A stretch of 64,000 nt of DNA from Phycisphaeraceae bacterium (GTDB lineage: Bacteria > Planctomycetota > Phycisphaerae > Phycisphaerales > UBA1924). Every line of letters starts with the position of its first letter. Position 1 is the stretch's first letter. Below, piece by piece: positions 1-8,006 of the stretch. Below the pieces are notes generated by a model, which was given only the letters and a program-made list of their open reading frames with translations, ran no database searches and was not told the DNA's origin. The stretch spans positions 1,178,001-1,242,000 of the forward strand of contig JAHBWV010000001.1 in assembly GCA_019636845.1 (NCBI GenBank). The letters are read 5' to 3'. The position numbers and the translations under genes were made by a program.

Positions 1-986
1 CACGCGGCGTTGGGCGCGATGGCGTGCGCGACGGCGACCTCGATGAACTTGTCGTAGAGATCGCTGTTGCCATCGGCATCATCCCATGTCACGCCATAGG
101 TGCCGGACCAGTCCTTGTTCTTCGTCGGGCGGCTGCGGGGCTTGGTCGTGCTCGCAGCACGCATCGACGGTAACGCGGCACCCGAAGGCATGACGGCGCT
201 TCGCGCTGCCAGCTCGACACCATTGGCGGCCTTCGTGACTCGTTGATGCGGACCGGGTTGTTTGGTGCCGGGTTGCTTGGTCCCCGGGTGATTCGTGCCG
301 TCGTAGTCAACCAGATATGGCGGGTCGGTCGCGAACAACACCGCTCGCTGCCCATCCATGAGACGTTGGACATCAGCAACGATCGTGCAGTCGCCGCAGA
401 GCAGCCGGTGCCCGCCCAACTGGATCAGCTCACCCGGCTTGGTCACGGCGGGCTTGGCCGCCTGCAAGTTGGCGGCGACATCGAACGCTGAGTCGTCGTT
501 GGCCAGACCCTCGGTTGTCGTGACGCTCGCGAGCACGTGGTCGATCTCGGCGCTGTCGAAGCCCGTGAGGCCGATGTCGAGCGCTGGATCGGTGGTCAGG
601 TCCTGGAGCAGTTCCGCCAGCTTGCCCTCATCCCAATCACCAACGATGCGATTGAGCGCCAGGTTGAGTGTCTTCTCCTGTGGGACATCGAGATCAACGA
701 CCACAACGTCGACGTGCGTGTGGCCGAGGTGCTTGAGCACACTGAGCCGCTGGTGGCCACCGACGACATGGCCTGTGCGGCGGTTCCACACGATCGGCTC
801 GACGGTGCCGAAGGTCTCAATGCTGCGACGGAGCTTCTCGAAGGTGGGATGGCTTGGCGTCAGCTCGACACGTGGGTTGTACGGCGCGGGTGTGAGTGCC
901 GGGATGGCGACACGGCGAAGCTGCATCGGGCTGGCCTCTTGCTTGACCTCGGTGCGAGTGATGTTCTTGGAGCGAACCTTTGCCAT
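1..986 (-). CDS. ParB-like nuclease domain / DNA methyltransferase fusion, 3' end outside window
   Basis: I translated this frame directly; it is open from an ATG at 986 to the window edge, so the C-terminus is missing. The first ~100 residues look like a ParB/Srx N-terminal domain (YNPRVE, then GTVEPIVWN, then VVGGHQRLSVL, then NLALNRI). After a linker comes LIQLGGHRLLCGDC followed by ATDPPYLVDY, the DPPY catalytic motif of N4-cytosine/N6-adenine methyltransferases. ParB-methyltransferase fusions are typical of phages and integrative elements, where they act as orphan methylases. No partner restriction enzyme is visible. The lower-coordinate end of the gene is unknown, so whether it is intact cannot be judged. 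Confidence 0.85.
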   Translation of the reverse strand, partial: MAKVRSKNITRTEVKQEASPMQLRRVAIPALTPAPYNPRVELTPSHPTFEKLRRSIETFGTVEPIVWNRRTGHVVGGHQRLSVLKHLGHTHVDVVVVDLDVPQEKTLNLALNRIVGDWDEGKLAELLQDLTTDPALDIGLTGFDSAEIDHVLASVTTTEGLANDDSAFDVAANLQAAKPAVTKPGELIQLGGHRLLCGDCTIVADVQRLMDGQRAVLFATDPPYLVDYDGTNHPGTKQPGTKQPGPHQRVTKAANGVELAARSAVMPSGAALPSMRAASTTKPRSRPTKNKDWSGTYGVTWDDADGNSDLYDKFIEVAVAHAIAPNAA

Positions 987-1573
987 GACATGTCTCCTGG
1001 CTGCGTGAGCAGCCATGTGTCGGACCTTGTCACTGATCGCACGGGCGCGACGCCTACGTGACGGCGCACCGTGTGCGCTAAGCACTCCGCAGGAGAACAC
1101 CTCCCGCGAGCACACTCACGCGCACTTCGTCATGCGGGCGGGGCGCATCGTGCATGCCTTAGGGCGCCGCACCAAGCGCACGGGATGCCCTCGGTGACCG
1201 TGGATCAGGCCCACGCCCCCCACGTCACACCACGCGACAACTCGCACGACGAATCGATCAGTAATGGATGAACTTGGGATCGAGAGACACGCTCGTTGGC
1301 AACAGCGTCGGCGTTCCGCCTCAGCTTTGCCGACAGAAGCTTTCCGCTTCCGCCCTACCGCGTCGCCGGCATTTCACCGGGCTTCTGGCCTCGGGCATTC
1401 CACCGGGCTTCTGGCCTCGGGCATTCCACCCTCGTCCAGACCATCGAGCCGCACGTGAGGTGCGGTCAAGTGCAGGAACACTAACCGCGAACAGCCGCAG
1501 CGTCAAGCAATCTGTTGATTTGTCACGGTTCTTTGGAAAGTCTCGCCTCGACACACTATGCGATCAATCGTGT
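987..1573. other. Non-coding interval between two mobile-element genes
   Basis: Nearly 590 bases carry no frame with convincing protein character on either strand. The only structure I can see is the 26-base tandem repeat near its right half. It lies downstream of the winged-helix-like gene and upstream of the ParB-methyltransferase gene, so a promoter for the latter probably lies here, but no clear -35/-10 pair stands out. Confidence 0.5.
1365..1430. repeat. 26-bp tandem repeat, about 2.5 copies
   Basis: Two consecutive copies of a 26-base unit beginning gcttctggcctcgggcattc start at 1381 and 1407. A third, partial and diverged copy (gccggcatttcaccgg) lies immediately before them. The second full copy matches the first for 24 bases. 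The unit is not in a convincing coding frame. It may be replication slippage or an iteron-like binding site; three units are too few to decide. Confidence 0.7.
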
Positions 1574-2083
1574 TCAGTTGGGACTCTGCGGTCGTTCGGT
1601 GAGACACCGTACAAGGCGACGCCTGCCCGCCGTCGTGAGCCGCCAGCTTCCGACCTTGGGCGCGACCACATCGCCCGCGACGCGAAGCAGATTCAGGGCT
1701 GTGGGCACGCTGGCCGGTGAGAACCCGACCTCCATCGCCATCGCTCGAATATCCGAGACCCGCATCGGCTGGTCAACTTCAAACAATGTTCGCAGGATAA
1801 GTCCGTTGAGCGTCTGGCCCGGCACGATGGGATTGCCGCCGCCTCGGCCATCAGGTGTTCGGAATAGGCCTTCTAATGGCGTGGACGCGACAGCGCGGGC
1901 GATTGCGGACCGCCGCTTCCTGATCTCCTGCCGAGCCTCGCTGATCGCGGCTTCGAGGTCGGCGATCTCGGCGGTGAGCGTGCGGACCAGTTCCGCTCGC
2001 AACTGTTCGGTCGACATGGAACGGGGAGAGGGGGTAGTTGGGGCAGACGTGTTCTTTGCGTTCGCGATGCTCCGACGCGCCAT
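1574..2083 (-). CDS. Small coiled-coil plus winged-helix-like protein (hypothetical)
   Basis: About 169 residues when read from ATG 2083, the start placed just after the upstream gene's stop. Residues ~25-60 are a charged helix (ELVRTLTAEIADLEAAISEA) expected to form a coiled coil. The C-terminal half (LNGLILRTLFEVDQPMRVSD, then ASVPTALNLLRVAGDVVAP) reads like a winged helix with a recognition helix and a beta wing ending in SWRLTTAGRRRL. A DNA-binding role is inferred, not shown. It follows the TPR fragment by one base, implying co-transcription. No family name is recognised. Confidence 0.55.
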   Translation of the reverse strand: MARRSIANAKNTSAPTTPSPRSMSTEQLRAELVRTLTAEIADLEAAISEARQEIRKRRSAIARAVASTPLEGLFRTPDGRGGGNPIVPGQTLNGLILRTLFEVDQPMRVSDIRAMAMEVGFSPASVPTALNLLRVAGDVVAPKVGSWRLTTAGRRRLVRCLTERPQSPN

Positions 2084-2084
2084 C

Positions 2085-2354
2085 TCAGCGCCCCTCACGC
2101 ATGGCCAGCTGCCCCTGGGCCCAGGACCGCCAGCTCTCGTCGTCGCCTCGGAGGGCGATCTCTCTGAGCATGTCGAGCGTGCGATCGTCGGCTTTGTCTG
2201 TGCGGATCTGAAGGGAGGCCATCGCCTGCATGGCGGCGATGTGCTCAGGGGCCACTTCAAGCGCTGTGCCGTCGGCGGCGAGGACCTCGTCGTTGCGGCC
2301 CGCGGACTCCAGCGTCATGGCAAGGTTCATGCGGGGATCGGGATGACCAGGCAT
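2085..2354 (-). pseudogene. TPR-protein fragment, 5' truncated
   Basis: The 89-residue frame reads as tetratricopeptide helices (PGHPDPRMNLAMTLESAGR, then EVAPEHIAAMQAMASLQIR). The same frame stays open upstream of the ATG with TPR-like sequence (AAGEFEWARKF) to about 2385, where the similarity to a TPR stops. The ATG is therefore an internal methionine and the 5' part of the gene seems to have been lost. On the other side of that point a glycosyltransferase fragment begins on the opposite strand. It ends one base before the start of the winged-helix-like gene. Confidence 0.55.
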
Positions 2355-2395
2355 GAACTTCCGAGCCCATTCGAACTCTCCCGCCGCTGGACGAG

Positions 2396-2767
2396 ATGTG
2401 CCCGCCCGAGGTGCGATCGCGGGCGGCCTGCGAACAACTCGATATCGTCTCCAACGCGGCGGTGGGCTTCCCGCCCCACCACCCGGCGATGTGGCACAGG
2501 GTGGCGATGATCAAAGAGTCGTTTTTCGAGCGCCGGTACGTCGGCGATCAGGCGGGGCCGGGGTTGATCGCCCGGGTCCTCACGCAGTACGACGTGGCGT
2601 TGTACCCGCCAGCGTACTTCCACCCGACGGTTGGGGAGTCGAAGTCCAATCCGGACGCGAAGCATTTCTTGCTGGGAGCGCATCTCTTCGCCGGCACATG
2701 GGTAGAAGCTAACCGAGGGCGGTACGAGGATGTTTGGGCCGCGAATCGCTCGAAGGAACCGTCATAA
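2396..2767 (+). pseudogene. C-terminal fragment of a sugar-binding (DXD-type) glycosyltransferase
   Basis: The ~123-residue product (NAAVGFPPHHPAMWHRVAMI, then GPGLIARVLTQYDVALYPPA, then YFHPTVGE) resembles the C-terminal half of glycosyltransferases of the sugar-binding DXD type: the segment after the nucleotide-sugar site where acceptor loops sit. The N-terminal half with the DXD motif is absent; the frame closes at a stop at 2354-2356. I read this as a truncated remnant joined to the TPR fragment at ~2385. Family assignment is from memory of motifs only. Confidence 0.5.
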
Positions 2768-2818
2768 ACATCCGGCAAAGCGCTACCCGTCAACAACTTC
2801 TCCCGATGACGGTGTCGC

Positions 2819-3520
2819 TCACTGTTGCCGCTTCGCTGTCGCTAGATACTGCTCAAGTGTTCCACCAAATGACGCAACCCATGATGTTGCCAGAAACGCT
2901 CGCTCAAACTCAGCATCGACGAGCCTCGCGCCCTCGCGACACAGCAATGTGTAACCGGGATGAGGCAGCAGAGTATTGTCCACATGCCTGACTCCGGCAA
3001 CGGGTCGCTCGTCAGCCACAAGTACGTGCCCCAACGTGGGCAGCGATGATGGATCACCCCAAGGCACAAAGGCAACTGGACACAGGTGATAGCCACGCTC
3101 ACGCTCTCTGAGTGCTGGCAGATCCGAAGCGGGCACGTCGATCAAGCGTCCCGTAAGGACTGACTCGCTCTTGCCCGTCCAAGCTGCGTTCAATGCAGCT
3201 CGTTCGCGAGGTGAGATCTGGTCGCCGTATCTGTCTAGCACAGACTGCGGCATCACGTAATTGAATACACGCGTGGCCCCGAAGGCGATCACTGGGGGAT
3301 GCCCCACGGGAGGAGTGCTGCAAATGGTCCGCTTCGCCGACGCAGGGTTCAGCAAGCTGCCATAGCCGACTAACAGTAGTGGTCGACCGGTATCCATGAT
3401 GGACGGCTCGAGAGAGGCCCATGGATATGGGAGAGGCATGTTGTCGCTTTGGGCGAGGAGCCAGCCACACGCCTCTCTTGCAGTTTCAATCTTCTGGACG
3501 AAGTCCATGGCTTTGCTCAC
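2819..3520 (-). CDS. Gamma-glutamylcyclotransferase-like (GGCT/AIG2-fold) protein
   Basis: 233 residues from a GTG at 3520 that overlaps the stop of the TIR-NB-ARC gene by four bases (GTGA), so it is translationally coupled to it. Residues 51-59 read VGYGSLLNP, the substrate-binding YGS loop that defines the GGCT/AIG2 fold. A downstream RERGYHL segment (Glu141) is where these enzymes carry the acid catalyst. Family members release 5-oxoproline from gamma-glutamyl amino acids, glutathione or gamma-glutamyl-protected products. The substrate here is unknown. The ~45-residue N-terminal extension is not part of the usual fold. It is the last gene of a three-gene block with a phytochelatin-synthase-like gene, which also suggests a gamma-glutamyl substrate. 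Confidence 0.8.
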   Translation of the reverse strand: MSKAMDFVQKIETAREACGWLLAQSDNMPLPYPWASLEPSIMDTGRPLLLVGYGSLLNPASAKRTICSTPPVGHPPVIAFGATRVFNYVMPQSVLDRYGDQISPRERAALNAAWTGKSESVLTGRLIDVPASDLPALRERERGYHLCPVAFVPWGDPSSLPTLGHVLVADERPVAGVRHVDNTLLPHPGYTLLCREGARLVDAEFERAFLATSWVASFGGTLEQYLATAKRQQ

Positions 3521-6423
3521 TTGGATTCTACGCCGAGCGACGATCGCAACCGCAGATAATCCACGTATCTGCTTCGTGTTCGTTCAATCGGCCAGTCGCG
3601 ATCGCCGAGTCCACGGATCCGCACGAACTCACTCGCGTCCTCAATAAAGATGCGGGCCTCCTTCTGCCTGCCATCCTCGGATGCGATGCGAGCTAGTAGC
3701 ACGCAGATCGCAAAATCCCGCTCAAGTGCGCGAATGTTGCTCCGGCGGGACCACGCGCGAGCCGCCTGAAGCGTCGTCTCAGCGGCGCGCACATCCCCGC
3801 ACCAGTACTGCGCCTCGCCTTTGACCTGCAGGAACAGGGCAATCGTCTGTCCATACTCGGTGCCCATCACCAACTGTTGGTGCTCATCAGCCAGTGCGAT
3901 TGCCTTCGAAGCATTGGTCGCTCTTTGCGCGGTCCGACCAATCCCGCCCTGATACAGCGTGGCCATGATGAGCGCAGTGCGGTTGACAGCCCCGAAGGCC
4001 TCGTTACCCTTGGTCAAGGGGTAGCTTTCCCCAAGCACTCGGAACGCTTCATCGCACTGACCCAAATCGATGTACACCAAGCCAATGTTAGTAAGTGCCC
4101 CACCCTTCGCAGTGAGCAAGCTGCCCTCCGAGCCCGCCGCCAACTGCTGGTCGATCCATGTCAACCCTTCCTGATGGACGCTTAGTGCCTCATCAAGTCG
4201 CGCGTCGCGCCACAGCAGTATGCCTAAGCACGCTCTCGCCCGCCACGACAGGAATGGGTCGATATCTCTGTTACGGGCGATTTCGAGAGCCCTTCTTGCA
4301 AACCTCGCTCCGGACTCGAATCCATCAACCAGCTCTGAGGAATATGCAGCCTCAATCAGCGACACGCACAACGCGCCAGGATCCGGGCCACCTTCAAGTC
4401 GCTCCAGTAGTTCAATGAGCTCCCGATGAACCCGGTCCAGCGTTTCGCCTTCGCCGGCATGTTCCGCCGACATGCGGAGGCGAGCGAGGACCATGAGCCT
4501 CAACTGCAGATCCTCTGACGGCACAAGCAACTCGGCTGCCTTGATGTACGCGCCAGCACTCTTGTATCTCCCCAGCAATTCTGCCGCTGTCGCTGCCTCG
4601 ACGTAGGCTCTCACAGCGTCGGTTGGGTTCTTGCTAGCGACTGCGACTTCCTCCGCAAGCTCCTGCAACTCGCTAGCAGGCCCGTACCTCATATAGACGG
4701 GAACGAGAGCTTTTAGTACGCCTAGTGCTTGTCCAGAATCCGATGCGGAGCACGCGCGTCGCAGCGCGACCCGATAGTTGTGAACATCGGCATGCGCTTC
4801 CTGCAGAAGCTCCAAGCGAGCTACTCCCTTGCTGGTGGTCTGGAGGCTTGTGTGCAGCGCTCTCGCCTTGGATACAAATGCTCTTTGATGTCCATTGTCG
4901 AACGCGCGACGGACATCAACTCCGTCAACGCGCTCTGCCATGATCGCGTCGCCGACTTCTTGACACGGCAGATACATGGACCAACGCGAGGACCGCTCGG
5001 CACGAAGCAGCCCGCTCTCATGCAGACCCACCATGAGCTCGTACGGATTGCCCACTCCATCAAGCACGCTCTCCGCTGCGGTATCGTCGAAGCTTCCACG
5101 AAACTGTGAAAGCAGCAGGAAGGCCCTCTTGGTGGACTCGGGCAGAGTCGCAAGTGTCGACCGAACGGCCACCTCCATGGTCTCCGCGGATGAGGCACCA
5201 ACGCGTAGACTTTGGCGATACTTGCGAGCCTCGCTTACATACCGCTGAAGTCTTCCGAACCTTCCAAAGTTCTTGGCCGCTTGGTCGACGGGCGCTGGAA
5301 AGCCACCGAGTAATGCACAGAGTCTGGCAATCTCTCGAATCGTGTCGGGCTCTCGTTGAAGGGCAGCCCGCACGTCCGACAAAGGCTCAGCGGCCCGCAC
5401 ATCTTGGACTCTATCTAGGAAAAGCTGGACCACGGAGTACGCTTGCTCCAGCGCCGCTGGTGTCAGACTTTGAATCTCTTTCTCCGAGGGCACTGGCAAT
5501 GGCTCGAGAGATCGCCCCACCACGCCGGAGACGGCAGCACATCGAAACACTCGAGAGGTGATAAGCACCTTGAGCTCAGCAACCCGCTTGCACCATTCGA
5601 TGAACTGCGCCTCGGACTCCGATGATACTTGCTCGAAGTTATCGACATACAGTAGAAATCGATTCGCAGCGGACACTCGCTGCCGCAGGAGGCGCAGCAT
5701 CTCGTCCGTGCTCGCACCCGCGTCCACATCGATCGCAAGGTCGTTCATGATCCGGGTGACAACTTGAGCGAAGGAGGTGTCATCACGAGACAGTGAGACC
5801 GCGCCGATCGTCCAGCCCTCGCCGAACAGCAGCTTCTGGACCAACGCTGCCACCGTTGACTTTCCCGCGCCCGGGGGACCATAGATGATGTACACGCGAC
5901 GGTTGAGGGAGACAATATGAGCTGCGATCTCTCGGGCGGCATGATCTCTGCCGTACACATCGTTGTCGATGGCCGAGCCCCAGCCCAACTCGTCGCGAAC
6001 AGCCTTCGCAAGTCGCTCGATGGTGGGCGTGTCAACCAGCCCGTTGCCGAGAATGAGTCCGGACTTCTTGGGGATCAAGAGCTGGAGTTTGATGTCTGAG
6101 TCGGAAGCTAGCGCGGTATCGAGAAACACAGGAATGATGTTCCGGTTGTTCTCGATCGCAGTCTGTATCTCAAACAAAATCTCCCGATATCCACCGCCTT
6201 CCGCTGCCGCATCGCGACTAACCAGTAATATGAAGGCAGAGCTCTTAATGATCTCTGCCTCGCGCACCAAGTAATCCTCTCCCGGACGTCCATCTCGTTT
6301 ATATGCATAGCATTTCAAGCCATATCGTGCCAGGCGATCGGAAAGTTCCTGGGCGAGCGGTGCCTGCTCCCCTGCATGCGAAATGAAGGCATGAAACGCC
6401 GAGGCGGAGGGGTCGGGCGTCAT
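3517..6423 (-). CDS. TIR-NB-ARC-TPR (NLR-like STAND) protein
   Basis: 968 residues. Residues ~9-115 form a TIR domain (FHAFISHAGEQ, IIKSSAFILLVSRD, then YREILFEIQ, where Glu81 or Glu85 could be the catalytic glutamate of a NADase TIR). An NB-ARC-type STAND NTPase follows: Walker A GPPGAGKST at 182-190, Walker B FLLYVDNFE near 257-264, LITSR near 287-291, and a GLPL-like LLGGFPAPVD motif. The C-terminal ~450 residues are helical TPR-type repeats (LLTAKGGALTNIGLVYIDLG), the usual sensor part. This is the layout of bacterial NLR-like immune proteins in which ligand binding to the repeats drives oligomerisation and TIR activation. The start ATG overlaps the stop of the upstream phytochelatin-synthase-like gene (ATGA). 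Confidence 0.88.
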   Translation of the reverse strand: MTPDPSASAFHAFISHAGEQAPLAQELSDRLARYGLKCYAYKRDGRPGEDYLVREAEIIKSSAFILLVSRDAAAEGGGYREILFEIQTAIENNRNIIPVFLDTALASDSDIKLQLLIPKKSGLILGNGLVDTPTIERLAKAVRDELGWGSAIDNDVYGRDHAAREIAAHIVSLNRRVYIIYGPPGAGKSTVAALVQKLLFGEGWTIGAVSLSRDDTSFAQVVTRIMNDLAIDVDAGASTDEMLRLLRQRVSAANRFLLYVDNFEQVSSESEAQFIEWCKRVAELKVLITSRVFRCAAVSGVVGRSLEPLPVPSEKEIQSLTPAALEQAYSVVQLFLDRVQDVRAAEPLSDVRAALQREPDTIREIARLCALLGGFPAPVDQAAKNFGRFGRLQRYVSEARKYRQSLRVGASSAETMEVAVRSTLATLPESTKRAFLLLSQFRGSFDDTAAESVLDGVGNPYELMVGLHESGLLRAERSSRWSMYLPCQEVGDAIMAERVDGVDVRRAFDNGHQRAFVSKARALHTSLQTTSKGVARLELLQEAHADVHNYRVALRRACSASDSGQALGVLKALVPVYMRYGPASELQELAEEVAVASKNPTDAVRAYVEAATAAELLGRYKSAGAYIKAAELLVPSEDLQLRLMVLARLRMSAEHAGEGETLDRVHRELIELLERLEGGPDPGALCVSLIEAAYSSELVDGFESGARFARRALEIARNRDIDPFLSWRARACLGILLWRDARLDEALSVHQEGLTWIDQQLAAGSEGSLLTAKGGALTNIGLVYIDLGQCDEAFRVLGESYPLTKGNEAFGAVNRTALIMATLYQGGIGRTAQRATNASKAIALADEHQQLVMGTEYGQTIALFLQVKGEAQYWCGDVRAAETTLQAARAWSRRSNIRALERDFAICVLLARIASEDGRQKEARIFIEDASEFVRIRGLGDRDWPIERTRSRYVDYLRLRSSLGVESK

Positions 6424-7217
6424 CGTGGCTCCAAAGGTTCACTTGTGGCCGCATCGTGCAGGCCTGGCGCGGCGGCCGAATCGGTCGGTCTGGGCGACGT
6501 CACAATGACGAATCCACGACTTCGACCTGACTCAGAATCGATCGCCTGCATACCTTTCCAAAGCGACGGAGTGTCGATCCACACTGGAGGGAGCCGATAC
6601 CGCGCTACGTCCAGAAGGAGGAATGCGTCCGCAGCCGCCGAGTAGGCTCCCAGGGGCGAGATGTGTCCGCCGCCTGGTTGCGCAACCGCCGGTCGGTGGT
6701 AGTTTACAAGCACTACACCTTGGTCTGCCCGTAGAGTACCGCGGACCCGCTGCCGAAACGTGTTCAGGTCCGTCATGTCAGCATGAACGATCTCCGCCCG
6801 AGCACCTTTAGCTTCAAGTAAGCGGCCAAGTTCGTCTAGTGTCATGCCGCTTGCTCGTACTTTTGACTCCGAAACGACGCCGACCGCGACGCCATCGAAG
6901 AAGCTCTCTTGCGTGAATGCGCGATACGGCTTCCATTGCGGAACCTCCGGAGCTGTGACGCCGACAGCATGCAGCGCAATGACGCTCGACGCGACCCCGC
7001 AGTAGGTCTGCGTTGCCTGTGTCTCGAACTTCTCAATCACCCGAGAAAATCCCTTGAGGCTTTCGGCATCTTCGAGCAACGCGACACCCTCGGGGCTGGT
7101 CATCGCGAGTGGACCCCTGAATGAGCCCGTCTTGGACGTGTCTACACAGCCGACGAGCAAGAGAACGCTCGAAAAAGTGGCGAGCGTTAACGCCAACTTG
7201 GACAACATCGCACTCAT
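6420..7217 (-). CDS. Phytochelatin-synthase-like (papain-fold) lipoprotein
   Basis: 265 residues. The N-terminus is a lipoprotein signal with lipobox LLVGC (Cys24), so the protein is expected to be membrane-anchored outside the cytoplasm. The catalytic triad of the phytochelatin synthase family is present: Cys73 in QTYCGVASSV, His185 in GGHISPLGAYS, and Asp203 in LLLDVARYRLPP. The last two segments match the eukaryotic enzyme motif closely. Short bacterial relatives of this family cleave glycine from glutathione rather than build phytochelatins. An AAGGAGA ribosome site lies six bases upstream of the ATG. It heads a block of three overlapping genes with the TIR-NB-ARC and GGCT-like proteins. 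A lipoprotein export signal paired with cytoplasmic partners is odd. Confidence 0.85.
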   Translation of the reverse strand: MSAMLSKLALTLATFSSVLLLVGCVDTSKTGSFRGPLAMTSPEGVALLEDAESLKGFSRVIEKFETQATQTYCGVASSVIALHAVGVTAPEVPQWKPYRAFTQESFFDGVAVGVVSESKVRASGMTLDELGRLLEAKGARAEIVHADMTDLNTFRQRVRGTLRADQGVVLVNYHRPAVAQPGGGHISPLGAYSAAADAFLLLDVARYRLPPVWIDTPSLWKGMQAIDSESGRSRGFVIVTSPRPTDSAAAPGLHDAATSEPLEPR

Positions 7218-7472
7218 CCGAACTCTCCTTTTCAGAGGCCAGGACCAGACGGCATATCACGGCGTAACGAAGTGTATCTTGCTCAGGGGGCTCGCGGGCG
7301 AATGGCTGAGAGTCCACACCAGCGGAGTCAAAGGCCCGCGAACTCTTCGGGGTTGTGGTCGGCACTGGAGAGATGTGCCCCTCATGCTGGTGGAACCAGT
7401 GCTCAAGTCAGTGCGTCGAAGGGTGTGGCGAGGTGCCCTGCATGGTCGTGACTCTCATCAATCTCCAGCGCC

Positions 7473-8006
7473 TCAATCCCAGTCGCCGGTCGTTGGGTCG
7501 ATCCTGATGATCCGGGTTCCTCGCTCCCTGGACAACTCGACTACGTTCGCCGTGCCGCCGGGGCCTCGAGCAGGCGAGCCGTCCCATACCGCGATCAGCA
7601 CGTCAGCCATGCTTGCTATCTCTCGTGCCACAGCAGCGTGATCTACATAGTTGTTGTTGCGGGACAAGACGGTCGGCGCGACTTCGCTCGCCACGCAGAT
7701 CCGTGTGAAGTCGCACTTGTGCTCGTTTGGGGTGAGAGCAAGCATCTCATCTAGTGAGCATGGGAGCACAATGCGTACTGGGATTCCAGATTGGAGGCAG
7801 GCCTGTGCCACCATCAGGTCCGCTCCGATGGCCGCGGAGCCAAACCCGAACCAGCCCGACGCGCTGCGAGTCGTGCCATCGGGTGCGCGTGAAGTGAGCT
7901 CCGAGATCACCTCGCGGATCGCGTCCGTCACGGCCCGTTCGTTCTCCACGACTCGGTGTCCTGTCCAGCCGAGGCACCGTCGAGGCCCGGTCATCGCCTC
8001 GCTCAT
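7473..8006 (-). CDS. Stand-alone SLOG-fold nucleotide-sensing protein
   Basis: 177 residues from an ATG at 8006 whose first bases overlap the stop of the RyR-channel gene (ATGA). The sequence has the SLOG (LOG/DprA-like Rossmannoid) hallmarks: CLGWTGHRVVE at the N-terminus, GSAAIGADLMVAQACLQSGI with VRIVLP, and ADVLIAVWDG followed by GPGGTANVVELS near the C-terminus. SLOG domains bind or process nucleotides; in Thoeris ThsA a SLOG domain senses a cyclic ADP-ribose isomer. Here no effector is fused, and the translational coupling points to the RyR/TrkA membrane protein as partner. That partnership is inference. Confidence 0.8.
   Translation of the reverse strand: MSEAMTGPRRCLGWTGHRVVENERAVTDAIREVISELTSRAPDGTTRSASGWFGFGSAAIGADLMVAQACLQSGIPVRIVLPCSLDEMLALTPNEHKCDFTRICVASEVAPTVLSRNNNYVDHAAVAREIASMADVLIAVWDGSPARGPGGTANVVELSRERGTRIIRIDPTTGDWD

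Noticed and set aside
1365-1430. Possible CRISPR array
   Set aside because: The copies are directly adjacent without spacers, only about 2.5 in number, and no cas gene is visible.
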